DNA from: Lysinibacillus fusiformis
Lineage (GTDB): Bacteria; Bacillota; Bacilli; Bacillales_A; Planococcaceae
DNA length: 64,000 bases
Assembly: GCF_007362955.1 (NCBI RefSeq)
Contig: NZ_CP041696.1
Span: 2,604,001-2,668,000 of the forward strand
Direction of reading: 5' to 3'
The notes beneath the pieces are model-generated. The model did no database searches. It had not been told where the DNA came from and saw nothing but the letters and a program-made list of their open reading frames with translations. Positions 35,252 through 44,961 of this stretch are shown here, piece after piece (within the stretch, counting starts at the first letter, position 1; each line of letters opens with the position of its first letter). The position numbers and the translations under genes were made by a program.

Positions 35252-36265
35252 ATGACAGTTTTAATAACAGGTGGCCTTGGTTTTATAGGTAGCCATACAG
35301 TTGTCGAGTTATTTAAACAAGGTGAAGATTGTCTAATAATTGATAACTTATCAACATCACAAATTGATGTATTGGATAGAATTGAATCCATTACGCATAA
35401 AAAAATTCCATTCTTACAAATGGATTTGCTAGATATACAATCACTACGCAATGTTTTTAGTCAGCATGATATATCAGCGGTAATTCATTTTGCAGGATTT
35501 AAATCTGTCGGCGAATCTGTAAGAAAACCACTAATATATTATCAAAACAACTTGATTAGTACACTAAACCTACTAGAGGTTATGCAAGAGTTTAATGTGA
35601 AAAAGCTGGTGTTCAGTTCATCTGCAACTGTCTATGGGGACCTACATACCCCACCATTAAAAGAGGAGTTGCCACTTAGTGCACCGAATCCTTATGGGCA
35701 TACAAAACTGATGCTTGAGCAGGTGCTGAGCGATATGGCATCAGCAGACGAGAGCTGGCGAATAGCCGTCATGCGTTATTTTAATCCTATTGGTGCCCAT
35801 GAAAGTGGAAAGCTAGGAGAAATGTTGCATGGCATTCCAAATAATTTAATGCCCCATGTATTAAAAGCTGCAAATGGTGAAACTGGAAAACTTCAAGTAT
35901 TTGGTGGCGATTATGATACTTCGGACGGAAGTTGCATTCGAGATTTCGTCCACATTATGGATCTTGCTAGTGGACACTTACAGGCATTGAAATATGTAGA
36001 AACTCATAAAGGTTGCGAGGCGTTTAACCTTGGAACGGGAGTTGGTTATTCCGTGTTAGATTTGATACACACATTTCAAGAAGTCAATAGTGTGAAAGTT
36101 CCGTATGATATTGTTGAACGTCGTGAAGGGGATATCGTCATTAGTGTTGCGGATGTCTCAAAAGCAAATTCTTTACTAGATTGGCATTCTCAGTATGATT
36201 TGAAGGATATGTGTTGTGATGCTTGGAAATGGTATCAAACAATTAAGGGGCTTAACGTATGCTGA
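35252..36265 (+). CDS. galE: UDP-glucose 4-epimerase
   Basis: Interconverts UDP-Glc and UDP-Gal (or the N-acetyl forms) for polymer synthesis. 337 residues. NAD-binding [15 protein letters not shown] at the N-terminus, catalytic Ser in [10 protein letters not shown] and the Tyr-x-x-x-Lys pair in [12 protein letters not shown], plus [16 protein letters not shown] and [14 protein letters not shown]. Length is normal. It begins 8 bases after the GT4 stop and overlaps the start of the phosphosugar transferase, so it is part of the operon. Confidence 0.93.
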   Translation: MTVLITGGLGFIGSHTVVELFKQGEDCLIIDNLSTSQIDVLDRIESITHKKIPFLQMDLLDIQSLRNVFSQHDISAVIHFAGFKSVGESVRKPLIYYQNNLISTLNLLEVMQEFNVKKLVFSSSATVYGDLHTPPLKEELPLSAPNPYGHTKLMLEQVLSDMASADESWRIAVMRYFNPIGAHESGKLGEMLHGIPNNLMPHVLKAANGETGKLQVFGGDYDTSDGSCIRDFVHIMDLASGHLQALKYVETHKGCEAFNLGTGVGYSVLDLIHTFQEVNSVKVPYDIVERREGDIVISVADVSKANSLLDWHSQYDLKDMCCDAWKWYQTIKGLNVC

Positions 36266-36870
36266 AAAGATTACTTGATATTATTATTAGTTTTAGTATG
36301 ATAGTTTGCCTTAGTCCAGTACTTATTGTGACATGGTTGCTAGTGCGCTTTAAATTAGGCGGACCCGCACTATTTACCCAACCTCGCCCAGGTATAAATG
36401 AAAAAGTTTTTTATGTTTATAAATTCCGTACAATGACAGATCAGAAGGATGAGTATGGGGAACTATTACCAGATGCAATCCGTTTAACTTCATTCGGTAA
36501 ACTGTTACGCAAGTTAAGTTTAGATGAGCTACCACAGCTATGGAATGTTCTAAAAGGTGATATGAGCTTTGTCGGACCACGTCCACTCTTGGTAGAATAT
36601 TTGCCATTGTATAATGAACGACAATCTTGTAGACATGATGTACGTCCAGGTATTACTGGTTGGGCACAAGTGAATGGGCGCAATGCGATTTCATGGGAGC
36701 AAAAGTTTGAGTATGATGTATGGTATGTGAAAAATCAATCATTGTGGTTAGATTTAAAAATCCTTTTGCTAACAGTAAAAAAAGTGTTTGTATCTGAAGG
36801 AATTAGTCAAGATGGGCACGTAACTATGCCTATTTTTAAAGGAAGTGTTGAAAAAGATGAGCGAAAATAA
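36259..36870 (+). CDS. Initiating phosphoglycosyl transferase (EpsL/PglC type)
   Basis: Puts the first sugar-1-phosphate onto undecaprenyl phosphate, starting repeat-unit assembly. 203 residues. One N-terminal re-entrant membrane helix ([20 protein letters not shown]), YKFRTMTDQ, the catalytic Asp-Glu in [21 protein letters not shown] and [15 protein letters not shown]. This is the small, PglC-like form without the extra transmembrane domain of WcaJ. Together with the PglF-like dehydratase and the DegT aminotransferase, this suggests a 4-amino-4,6-dideoxy-GlcNAc (bacillosamine-type) first sugar, which is inference. Confidence 0.9.
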   Translation: MLKRLLDIIISFSMIVCLSPVLIVTWLLVRFKLGGPALFTQPRPGINEKVFYVYKFRTMTDQKDEYGELLPDAIRLTSFGKLLRKLSLDELPQLWNVLKGDMSFVGPRPLLVEYLPLYNERQSCRHDVRPGITGWAQVNGRNAISWEQKFEYDVWYVKNQSLWLDLKILLLTVKKVFVSEGISQDGHVTMPIFKGSVEKDERK

Positions 36871-37840
36871 ACCCTTAAATATTTTATTTACTAGTTCAGG
36901 AAGACGAGTTGAATTAATAAAGCATTTTAAATCTATTTATCATGAGTTAAACGTAGAAGGTGAAATTTTAACAGTGGATTTAAAAAGTAATTCCCCTGCT
37001 GGTAAAATCTCAGATAAACACATTTTAGTACCACGAGTAGATTCCAAGGATTATGTAATATCTTTGTTAGAAATATGTAAAGAGAATCGAATTTCACTTT
37101 TAATTCCATTAATAGATACAGAACTTATATTATTGGCTAACTATAAAAAAGATTTTGAAAACATTGGTGTCAAGTTATTAATTAGCGATTTAAAGACGCA
37201 TGAAATCTGTAATGATAAAAAATTAACAGCTGAGTTTTTTGCTTCAAATGGATTCGATGCACCGAAGGTTTATGAAATTGATGCAGAATTAAATAAAGAG
37301 CAATTAGAACAACCATTATTGATTAAGCCTGCAAAAGGGAGTTCCGGTATTGGTGTACATATCTTAGACCAATTTGAGGAGCTTGTGTTTTACGCTAAAC
37401 ATGTGCAAGATCCAATCTTACAAGAATTAATCAAAGGTGAAGAATATACTATTGATGTGTTTACCGATTTTGATGGACAAGTACTAACAGCAGTACCAAG
37501 GCTGAGAATTGAAACACGTGCAGGTGAAGTAAGCAAGGGGAAAACGATTCGCAATTCTACTTTAATTCAGAAAGCAACAGAAGTAGTTAATGCATTACCA
37601 GGTGTATTTGGATGTATTACAGTTCAATGTTTCTTAACTGAAAATAATGAAGTGAAGTTTATTGAAATTAATCCGCGTTTTGGTGGAGGAGCACCTTTAT
37701 CTTTAGCAGCTGGTGCAGACTATGCAAAATATTTAGTCGAATCCTTATTAAATAAAGGTGTGAGTTTTAATATAGACGATTGGGAAAATAACTTGTTGAT
37801 GCTTCGTTACGATGCAGCTGTATTTGTAACAGAGGAATGA
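36857..37840 (+). CDS. ATP-grasp enzyme of the polysaccharide cluster
   Basis: 327 residues. N-terminal Rossmann-like part ([19 protein letters not shown]), then an ATP-grasp fold: [17 protein letters not shown] (ATP lid), [17 protein letters not shown] and the metal-binding [15 protein letters not shown]. It resembles the carbamoyl-phosphate-synthase-like ATP-grasp ligases often paired with HAD and aminotransferase genes in surface-glycan clusters. It should form an acyl-phosphate and link a carboxylate to an amine or other nucleophile; substrates unknown. ATG 36857 is chosen; GTG 36845 and TTG 36848 in frame are alternatives. It overlaps the previous gene. Confidence 0.82.
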   Translation: MSENKPLNILFTSSGRRVELIKHFKSIYHELNVEGEILTVDLKSNSPAGKISDKHILVPRVDSKDYVISLLEICKENRISLLIPLIDTELILLANYKKDFENIGVKLLISDLKTHEICNDKKLTAEFFASNGFDAPKVYEIDAELNKEQLEQPLLIKPAKGSSGIGVHILDQFEELVFYAKHVQDPILQELIKGEEYTIDVFTDFDGQVLTAVPRLRIETRAGEVSKGKTIRNSTLIQKATEVVNALPGVFGCITVQCFLTENNEVKFIEINPRFGGGAPLSLAAGADYAKYLVESLLNKGVSFNIDDWENNLLMLRYDAAVFVTEE

Positions 37841-37842
37841 CT

Positions 37843-38517
37843 ATGATTAAGGCAATTGTATTTGATATGGATGATACCCTCTATCCTGAATGGAAATATG
37901 TTTTTAGTGGATTCCAAGCCGTTAATGATTATTTAGAAAAGAAATCCGTTTTTGGTTTTTATGAAACGGCGATTCAACTTTTTGAACGAGGTAAGCGTGG
38001 GAAAATATTCAATGATACATTGGATATTTTAAAAGTGACATATCGTAAAGAGGATATTCAGCAGTTGATAGAAATATACAGAAATCATAATCCGGCTATT
38101 CAACTATTCACTGATGCTCAAGAAGTGTTGGAACAGTTACACAAAAAAATCCCATTAGGTTTAATTTCAGATGGATATTTAGACGCACAACGAAATAAAG
38201 TTAAAGCTTTAAAAATAAATCAATTCTTTAAAAAAATTATCTTGACTGATGAATTAGGAAGAGACAAATGGAAACCTTCACCTGAGTCTTATCAGCTAAT
38301 GCGTCAGTATTTTAATGTCCAACATAAAGAGCTTGTATACGTAGGCGATAATACTTCGAAAGATTTTGTTACTGCAAATAAATTAGGGTGGACGACTATT
38401 CAAATTATTCGTGATTCTGGTGAATATAAAAATGGAGATATATCACCAGAATTTGAGGCTCAATTAAAAATAAACTCTTTAATAGAAATAATAGATATTA
38501 TCAATATTAAAATATAG
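37843..38517 (+). CDS. HAD-superfamily hydrolase
   Basis: 224 residues. Motif I IVFDMDDTLYPE with nucleophile and acid/base Asp near residues 8-10, motif II IPLGLISDG, Lys in GRDKWKPSPESY and the acidic motif VYVGDNTSKDF. It is probably a phosphatase acting on a sugar phosphate or other intermediate. ATG 37843 is favoured by AGAGGA 6 bases upstream (37831-37836). It begins 2 bases after the ATP-grasp stop, so the two are tightly coupled. Confidence 0.85.
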   Translation: MIKAIVFDMDDTLYPEWKYVFSGFQAVNDYLEKKSVFGFYETAIQLFERGKRGKIFNDTLDILKVTYRKEDIQQLIEIYRNHNPAIQLFTDAQEVLEQLHKKIPLGLISDGYLDAQRNKVKALKINQFFKKIILTDELGRDKWKPSPESYQLMRQYFNVQHKELVYVGDNTSKDFVTANKLGWTTIQIIRDSGEYKNGDISPEFEAQLKINSLIEIIDIINIKI

Positions 38518-38529
38518 GAAGTGTCTAAA

Positions 38530-39684
38530 ATGACTAACCGAATTTTATTATCATCCCCTCATATGAGTGGACATGAGCAAAAATATATTCAAGAGGCTTT
38601 TGATACGAACTGGATTGCACCACTTGGAGCGAATGTAGATGGTTTTGAACGAGAGTTAGCTAACTATGTAGGGCTGAATGGGGCAGCGGCAGTAAGTGCA
38701 GGAACAGCTGCGATTGACTTAGCACTAAATTTACTAGGTGTTGAACGTGGGGATCTCGTTTTTTGCTCAACATTAACGTTTGTGGCGAGTGCGAATCCGA
38801 TTTTGTATCGTGGTGCGAAGCCTGTGTTTATCGATTCTGAATGGGATACTTGGAATATGTCCCCACAGGCCTTGGTACGTGCATTTAAGGATGCAGAACA
38901 GGCTGGTAAATTGCCAAAGGCTGTTATTATTGTTAATTTGTATGGACAAAGTGCGAAAATGGATGAGCTTTTATCGATCTGTGAACCTTATGGTGTTCCG
39001 ATTGTGGAAGATGCGGCTGAATCACTAGGTTCTTCTTATAAAGAGAAGAAAAGTGGTACATTTGGTAAGTTTGGTGTGTTCTCATTTAATGGTAATAAAA
39101 TTGTTACAACATCTGGTGGTGGGATGCTTGTATCAGATGATGTTGAAGCTTTACAGCGTGCGACATTTCTTGCAACACAAGCACGTGATGTAGCGAAGCA
39201 TTATCAGCACAGTGTTGTTGGCTACAATTATCGAATGAGTAATGTCGTGGCTGGAATTGGTCGAGGGCAACTAGAAGTGTTAGATGAGCGTGTGGCACAA
39301 AAACGTGCAATTTTTAACCGCTACGAACAAGCCCTTTCTGAAATTGATGGCTTGGATATGATGCCAGAACTGGAAGGGACATTTTCGAATCGTTGGCTTT
39401 CGACAATGACAATAAATTCAGAGAAAATCGCCATTTCCCCATATGATTTAATCGACAAATTGAATGAGGCAAATATTGAGGCACGTCCAGTATGGAAACC
39501 ACTTCATTTACAGCCATTGTTTGAAGGGTGTCAATTCTACTCGCATGCTGGGGATGACATTGTTAGTGAGCAATTATTCGAAAAAGGAATTTGCTTGCCG
39601 TCAGATTCTAAGATGACAGTGGAAGAACAGCAGCGAGTGATTGACGTGATTTTGCAAGCAGTGGCAGGTATGCATACAATTTAA
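38530..39684 (+). CDS. DegT/DnrJ/EryC1-family sugar aminotransferase
   Basis: PLP enzyme that aminates a UDP- or dTDP-keto sugar. 384 residues. N-terminal LLSSPHMSGHEQKYIQEAF, substrate region VFCSTLTFVASANPILYRGA, PLP-phosphate contact EDAAESLGSSY, and the Schiff-base Lys190 in SFNGNKIVTTSGGGM. It closely resembles PglE/LegC/PerA-type enzymes and is the natural partner of the dehydratase at 26998. ATG 38530 follows AGGAA by 9 bases; a GTG at 38521 is the alternative. It is the last intact gene of the cluster, followed by a terminator. Confidence 0.92.
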   Translation: MTNRILLSSPHMSGHEQKYIQEAFDTNWIAPLGANVDGFERELANYVGLNGAAAVSAGTAAIDLALNLLGVERGDLVFCSTLTFVASANPILYRGAKPVFIDSEWDTWNMSPQALVRAFKDAEQAGKLPKAVIIVNLYGQSAKMDELLSICEPYGVPIVEDAAESLGSSYKEKKSGTFGKFGVFSFNGNKIVTTSGGGMLVSDDVEALQRATFLATQARDVAKHYQHSVVGYNYRMSNVVAGIGRGQLEVLDERVAQKRAIFNRYEQALSEIDGLDMMPELEGTFSNRWLSTMTINSEKIAISPYDLIDKLNEANIEARPVWKPLHLQPLFEGCQFYSHAGDDIVSEQLFEKGICLPSDSKMTVEEQQRVIDVILQAVAGMHTI

Positions 39685-39692
39685 ATTTTTTA

Positions 39693-39733
39693 AAAACCAA
39701 TTCGATACGCTTCGAGTTGGTTTTCTTTTTTGC
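39693..39733 (+). terminator. Terminator at the end of the polysaccharide cluster
   Basis: Stem AAAACCAA (39693-39700) and TTGGTTTT (39717-39724) with a partly paired loop, then a T-rich tract. Confidence 0.75.
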
Positions 39734-39749
39734 TATGTGTCATGATAGA

Positions 39750-40063
39750 ATTACAGACCGTGGTGTACAATACGTTCGAATACCTATATAGCTTTATTAA
39801 AAGAAAACAACATGATAATAAGTGTGAGTAAAAAGGGTGATTCCTAATGCGTGCATCGAATCCTTCCATTCAACGATAAAAAAAGAATGTATTTATCGTA
39901 AACGATTCCAAATAAAATGCGAGGCAAAACAAGTGATTAAATTCTATATAAACCAATTCTATAATGAGAAAAGACGCCATTCAATGCTTGGCTATGTTTC
40001 TCCTAATCAATATGAGCGTATCCGCCAACAAAAAGATCCATCGGTTCGCTCAATATCCGCTTA
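39750..40063 (+). pseudogene. IS3-family (IS150-like) transposase OrfB C-terminal remnant
   Basis: The upstream part reads DRGVQY, then NNMIISVSKKGDS in another frame. After a small deletion the frame continues NACIESFHSTIKKECIYRK, FYINQFYNEKRRHSMLGY and VSPNQYERI. These are the rve integrase-core motifs of IS3-family transposases, including the last catalytic Glu in CIESFHS. There are several stops and shifts upstream and no first half, so it is inactive. Confidence 0.82.
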
Positions 40064-40065
40064 GA

Positions 40066-40114
40066 GGTCTTTCTATCGTCAAGCTCCATTTTGGAGGGTG
40101 ACGATAGAAAGACC
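40066..40114. repeat. Long near-perfect palindrome
   Basis: GGTCTTTCTATCGTCA (40066-40081) is the exact inverse of TGACGATAGAAAGACC (40099-40114). The enclosed part pairs further (CTCC/GGAG). No T run. It is placed directly after the IS3 remnant, so it may be the fused or terminal repeat of an element, or a bidirectional hairpin. Confidence 0.7.
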
Positions 40115-40342
40115 AGACCAACCAAAGGGCGGTAGTAAAGAAGCGCTCGATTTTTTATGTCCATTTTATTGATGCAAGACCAGATTGGACTGCGCAAATT
40201 TTCTGGACTTTTTAAAGCCAGTAAATCAGCGTCATGCTAAATAGCCGTGGGAAAAAGTCATTTTTTACGGATGCTCTGCGAATACAAGTACAGACAAATC
40301 GATGTACTAAAACCAAAATCAATATACGTTGTTGTTCATAGG
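40115..40342. other. Uninterpreted stretch between IS remnants
   Basis: No gene with start site, no repeat recognised. Probably decayed insertion-sequence DNA. Confidence 0.4.
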
Positions 40343-40666
40343 TCAGAGGTTGCCAGATTGACGATGATAACTGCCATCTAGGAGATGGAAAATAATGACC
40401 TGCACGTATTTGACAGTGGGTATTTTCTTAATACGTCTGCTAGCTTCTTTGAGCAATCTCTTCTCAGTAATCGTTTGGCGTAAGCGTCGCTGGAACACGT
40501 GATAAATCATCAGTGCCAGTAAGAAGAGATAACCAAGCACTAGGACGCATTCTGGTTTCTTCAAGTAAAATTCATCCGTATATACGGGATCCTCGATAAA
40601 AGTAAAATTTATCTCTCCCCTGTAGAGTGCCAAAACCTCAGCGCTGTCCATCGTTTTGCCAGCCAT
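40343..40666 (-). pseudogene. IS1634-type transposase C-terminal remnant
   Basis: The open frame of 107 codons reads VLALYRGEINFTFIEDPVYT, FYLKKPECVLVLGYLFLLAL and MIYHVFQRRLRQ. This is the C-terminal block of transposases of the IS1634 group, where the conserved Glu and the YLKKPERxxxLGYL motif follow the catalytic core. The upstream two thirds are absent. The family name is from memory of the motif; a database search is needed to confirm it. Confidence 0.65.
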
Positions 40667-40794
40667 TTTGTGCGGGGAAGGGTTATTACGAGTACAAGGC
40701 GAGAAGCACGGCTACACACTTCATTTGCTGTATGAAAAGAGGCTATACGATTTGAAGGCACATATAGAAGGGGATTTAGAGAAACCGTTTTGAC

Positions 40795-40953
40795 GCACGT
40801 AATGAGGACGGCTTGAATTATTTAGCGAATCGTACGTGCTTGTGCGGGAGGTCAATCCGTTTGACCAGCCCGGTGTGGAGACATATAAACGTAAAATGCT
40901 AGTGCATGTTGAAAGAATGGTGGTGCAGAAAATGGTTGTTTTTGATTTTTAAC
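40795..40953 (+). pseudogene. Probable glucose-6-phosphate isomerase (pgi) remnant
   Basis: The segment reads EDGLNYLA (near 40804-40827) and, in another frame, [20 protein letters not shown] to a stop. Both are motifs near the C-terminus of glucose-6-phosphate isomerase, where they are separated by more than 100 residues. So most of the region between them has been deleted and the frame has shifted. A second copy of the VNPFDQP-coding DNA lies at 43211. Confidence 0.65.
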
Positions 40954-41305
40954 ATGTGTATTGAGCAAAGCTTTTAACACTAAAAGATACAATGTTAGTG
41001 TTTAACTAGATTGGTTTATAGTCTATAGGCCTTTCCTAACGGAGTAATTAGTGTTTCCTGGTTTATTAATACAGACTAGTTTTAAGTAAATATATATGGA
41101 GCAGTAAGCTACGTTGAATATTTATTAATAACAAAACTAGGTGTTTATCGACTTTATGTAAGGATGAGGGGCGATGAAAGACTTGAGCTTGTAATTAGGT
41201 AATTAAAGAAGTGTATTTTACTAAATTATGTATTATCCACGAAGCAAACGAAGTGCACATTGTCAGAGAAGTATTTTATGGTGATAGTGTAGGAGGAATA
41301 ATTTA

Positions 41306-43119
41306 GTGAAGAATTAAATAAAGATAATATTTTTGTTAACACCATTTGTGTTAATTTTTATTTTGGAAACAATAAATAGAATTCAATTAAGTATGATATA
41401 TCCTTGGATAATCGAACCTATGACTTGGTTTAAAGATTCTTTAGGAAACTATCTTTTTGCTGTAATGATATGTTTAATATTACAAAGTATGCTGTTAGTT
41501 ATTGTGAATAATTTTTATTTAGCTATTGTTTTAAACATTACAAGTTGGGTTTTAGTTTTTACAATTAACAATTATAAGATTAAATTTTTAGGAGAGCCTT
41601 TGTTACCATGGGATTTGAGATTTATAAATCAAATATATCAATTGATGCCATCTATTTATAATGAATTGAACTATCATTTTATAATTTTATTGTGTGTAAT
41701 TATGTTAATCATAATACTAATAATAATTAAATATACAAATTTCGAAGTATTTAGTTGGAAAAAAAGAGTGATTATTTTCCTCCTTTCTTCCGTTATATTA
41801 GTTACGTTTTGTAATTATCCTAATAATTATGTCAACAATATTTTTTCGAAAAGTGGCATATTTTCAGTTCCTGAAAATCAAATAAATAACCAAAATATCA
41901 ATGGTATTGTTTTAAGCTTTATCTTGAATACACCTGTCTCGTTTATTGAATCTCCTAAAGGATATTCAGAAGAAATTTTGATAAATGATATCAACAAGAA
42001 ATATAGTAATAGTGATATTAAAGAAAACAGCATAAAACCTAATATTGTAGTTATAATGAGTGAATCATTTTGGGATGTAGGGAATATCAATAGCGATATA
42101 GATCAACAGAATTATTTAGCTACAGTAAGAGAGAATCAGAAAGGTTTTATAGTATCGTCTCAATTTGGTGGAGGAACGGCTAATGTGGAATTCGAGGCAC
42201 TTACGAGTCTTTCCATGAATTTATTACCTAGAGGTTCGACACCATATGCACAATATATAAAAAAGGACACGCCTTCACTGGCTAGCTTTTTAATTCAATA
42301 TGGATATGAAACAATTGGTATTCATACATTTGGAGGCGATTTTTGGAATAGAAATCTCGTTTATCCGTTGTTAGGTTTTCAAAAGTTTAAAGCATTTGAA
42401 AGCTTTGAGCAACCGAGTGTTAAAGGTGATTTTGTAGCAGATTTAGAGATAACTAACTCAATTATTGATGAATTAAATAGTAGTTTAAAACCGACTTTTA
42501 TTTATGCAGTGACAATGCAAAATCATGGTGGATATAATAATGATAGATATGGTGAAGAGACTATAAAAGTACCTACAAATTATAGTGAAGAGGGGCAAAG
42601 AATTTTAAATACGTATACAACCGGAGTTGTTGATGCAGATTTGGAGTTGAAAAGACTAATAAAATATCTTTCTGATTTTGATGAACCTACATTAGTTGTA
42701 TTTTTTGGTGATCATCTACCTTCATTGAAGGAACTTTACGAAGAGTCAGAATATATAGAAAAAATAAGGAATTAAATTTAGAAGAGCTGTTAAAAATGAA
42801 ACAAACTCCGTTAGCTGTTTGGAATAATTATGGACTCGATATTTCTAACGTGGGTTCTATCAGTCCAACCTTTTTAGCTTCAAATATACTAGATTGGGCT
42901 AATCTTAATAAATCTAAATATTATACTATGATAAAGGAATTTTCTGTTTTATTACCTGGATATACACATGAAGTAAAATTAAATGATAAAAATAAATTAT
43001 TTGAAGATACGCCAAGTGAAATCAAAACAATTGAAGATGATTATAAAATGGTGCAGTATGATATTTTATTTGGTGAACAGCATCTTTTACAGACTGAGTT
43101 TTTAGATGTACCTAGATAG
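41306..43119 (+). pseudogene. LtaS-like phosphoglycerol transferase / sulfatase-family membrane protein, broken
   Basis: AGGAGG (41291-41296) leads to GTG 41306, but codon 4 is TAA (MKN-stop), after which the frame is open for 487 codons: several membrane helices, then the LtaS/sulfatase fold with IVVIMSESFWDVG, GGGTANVEFEALT (family nucleophile Thr) and VVFFGDHLPS. At about 42767 a run of six A ends in a frame change. The remainder (EELLKMKQTPLAVWNNYG) is read in the -1 frame to TAA 43119. With both lesions repaired it would be a normal-length enzyme of the LTA synthase family. AT-rich. Confidence 0.82.
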
Positions 43120-43210
43120 TTCTCATACATCAAATATAACAGACTTCAAGGGTAATCTAAATTTTATGCATAAAATGGATGGATTTCAAGAGGGAATACT
43201 GTTTTCAGCT

Positions 43211-43414
43211 GGAGGTCAATCCATTTGACCAACCTGTGAATCAATTGTATTGCCTAAGGAAAACGTATTGAAATATGTACTAGAGGATGATTCTTGGGTT
43301 GCTATTCGACCATCGGGTACAGAACCAAAATGTAAGTTCTATTTTGGAGTTGTTGGGGAAACAGAAGAAGAGGCAAGAGAGAAATTGAAGCGTCTTCAAG
43401 CTGCTTTTGTGTAA
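43211..43414 (+). pseudogene. Phosphoglucomutase/phosphomannomutase (pgcA) 3' remnant, with a pgi scrap
   Basis: 43211-43234 repeats, at 22 of 24 positions, the pgi-like DNA of 40847-40870. From 43238 the frame runs [20 protein letters not shown], then [15 protein letters not shown] and a normal stop at 43412-43414. That is the C-terminal domain of PgcA-type hexose phosphate mutases with the RPSGTEPK phosphate-binding loop. Only about 58 codons remain and there is no start. Confidence 0.82.
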
Positions 43415-43451
43415 GTACTAACATACTAATATTAACTTTGCATTAATTAAT

Positions 43452-43480
43452 AAACGCTCTCATAAAAGAGGGCGTTTTCT
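43452..43480. terminator. Bidirectional terminator
   Basis: AAACGCTCTC pairs with GAGGGCGTTT with one mismatch (43452-43477), A-rich on the left and T-rich on the right. It serves the pgcA remnant on the plus strand and the coiled-coil gene on the minus strand. Confidence 0.75.
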
Positions 43481-43740
43481 TATTGTATCCTTTTTAATTC
43501 TGCTTCATGCTGAATGGAGCGGGCTGATAGTAATTCGATAATGCGATGTTGGCTTTCTTGGATGGCTTCTAGTCGATTCACTTTTTCATTTGTTTCCAAA
43601 ACAGCTTGTTTAATTTGTTGCTGTTCAGTTTCAAGTGTTACAAGTCGGTTTTCAACTGAATCAAGGCGTTGCTCAATATTGCTGATATGTTGATTAATTT
43701 GCTGTAGTTCTCCTAAAATCTGCGTTAATGCTTTCTCCAT
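43480..43740 (-). CDS. Small coiled-coil protein
   Basis: 86 residues, nearly all predicted coiled coil with heptads rich in L, I, E and Q: ALTQILGELQQINQHISNIE, then SVENRLVTLETEQQQ. No membrane segment. ATG 43740 is selected because AGGTGG on the minus strand lies 5 bases before it. It resembles small uncharacterised Bacillus coiled-coil proteins; function unknown. Confidence 0.7.
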   Translation of the reverse strand: MEKALTQILGELQQINQHISNIEQRLDSVENRLVTLETEQQQIKQAVLETNEKVNRLEAIQESQHRIIELLSARSIQHEAELKRIQ

Positions 43741-43900
43741 CTCATCCACCTCACATTTCATCTATTTTTATAATCATATCTGTCATTAAAAAACATCTTT
43801 ATTATAGCATAGAAAATTAGATTACAAGTATCGCCATTGCAATCATCGACAATATATGACATGCTTTATGTAGAGAGAAAAGAACTAGGAGAATGTTGTC

Positions 43901-44905
43901 GTGATTAAAGAGTGGGATTACCTACGTGTGGTGGCGTGTCTGTCCATTATACTATTACACACATCGTCGTGGATTATAATGGAGGTTGGTGTAGAGCCGG
44001 AGCAGACGTTTTATCTGTTTTTGCGCATTGCCTTATGCTACGCAACGCCTACGTTTATTGTATTGTCGATTTTAATATTGGCCAACCGTTATCGTGAACG
44101 AATACCGTCTAACTTTTGGTCGAGTAGAATTCAGTATATTTTTGTGCCTTTTTTAGTGTGGGCATTTATAGATGCATATCTTGTGGAGTCGATTTATCGT
44201 AAGGGCTTGTTATGGGAAAAGTATGTGAATAATGTGCTTTATGGTGAGTTTGTTGGCTGGTTTGTGGTTGTGATTATGCAACTGTATGTGGTGTTCGCGC
44301 TGATGAAGCGTTTTAAGTGGTCGTTCACGTGGTTTTTACCATTATGTGTGCTGATTACGCTTATTCATCATACAGTTATTTTGTTGCCGTATCCAATCTT
44401 TGAAGAAAATACAATGGTGCTTCGTTTATTCTTTACGGGTTGGCTTGGTTATTTTGCGTTGGCCTACGCAATAGGGATGTATTATTCGCAAATTGCGGAG
44501 TTGGCAAAAAAGTATCGTAGTGCGACAATTGTATTGGTGTTGTTATCAGCCTTATTTTTGTACATCCGTTTGTTACTCGGTTTCACAGAAGTACATTCGA
44601 GACGACTCGATTTAGTACCACTTGTGGTGAGTATTGTGCTGTTTGTGATTGCTTGGGGACAGTCGGTACCGCATACGACAGTTGTTCGTATTATTAGTCA
44701 ATATGCGTTTATGATTTATCTCATACATTGGGAGGTTCTGCGCTTATCGACAGGTTGGTTTGTGACACATTTTGAGAGTACACTTGTCCGCGTACCACTA
44801 TTAATGCTGTGGACATTGGCCGTTTGCATCGTGCTGACGAAGCTAGTTTCACTGCTACCATGTAGTCAATGGATTGTCGGGAGAATAAGGAAGCGTGTTT
44901 CATAA
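43901..44905 (+). CDS. Acyltransferase family 3 membrane protein
   Basis: 334 residues, about 10 membrane helices. The N-terminus KEWDYLRVVACLSIILLHTS has the Arg and His pattern of the acyltransferase-3 family (Pfam PF01757), which O-acetylates surface sugars. GTG 43901 is preceded by AGGAG with an 8-base spacer. It is probably involved in decorating the polysaccharide of the neighbouring cluster. Own terminator downstream; it faces the DHHW/MBOAT pair. Confidence 0.82.
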   Translation: MIKEWDYLRVVACLSIILLHTSSWIIMEVGVEPEQTFYLFLRIALCYATPTFIVLSILILANRYRERIPSNFWSSRIQYIFVPFLVWAFIDAYLVESIYRKGLLWEKYVNNVLYGEFVGWFVVVIMQLYVVFALMKRFKWSFTWFLPLCVLITLIHHTVILLPYPIFEENTMVLRLFFTGWLGYFALAYAIGMYYSQIAELAKKYRSATIVLVLLSALFLYIRLLLGFTEVHSRRLDLVPLVVSIVLFVIAWGQSVPHTTVVRIISQYAFMIYLIHWEVLRLSTGWFVTHFESTLVRVPLLMLWTLAVCIVLTKLVSLLPCSQWIVGRIRKRVS

Positions 44906-44909
44906 AATG

Positions 44910-44954
44910 AAAAAGCAGTGATTTCTCCGTTGATAGAAATCACTGCTTTTTTGT
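44910..44954 (+). terminator. Terminator of the acyltransferase gene
   Basis: Perfect stem AAAAAGCAGTGATTTC / GAAATCACTGCTTTTTT around the loop tccgttgata. The loop contains a copy of the 21-bp-repeat core (gttgata, 44929-44935). Confidence 0.88.
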
Positions 44955-44961
44955 GTGTAGA

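Noticed and set aside
39837..40064. Intact small gene of 75 codons
   Set aside because: It is the C-terminal part of an IS3-family transposase, with decayed upstream parts in other frames.
42796..43119. Separate 107-codon gene after the LtaS-like frame
   Set aside because: Its content continues the sulfatase fold directly; it is the shifted end of the same broken gene.
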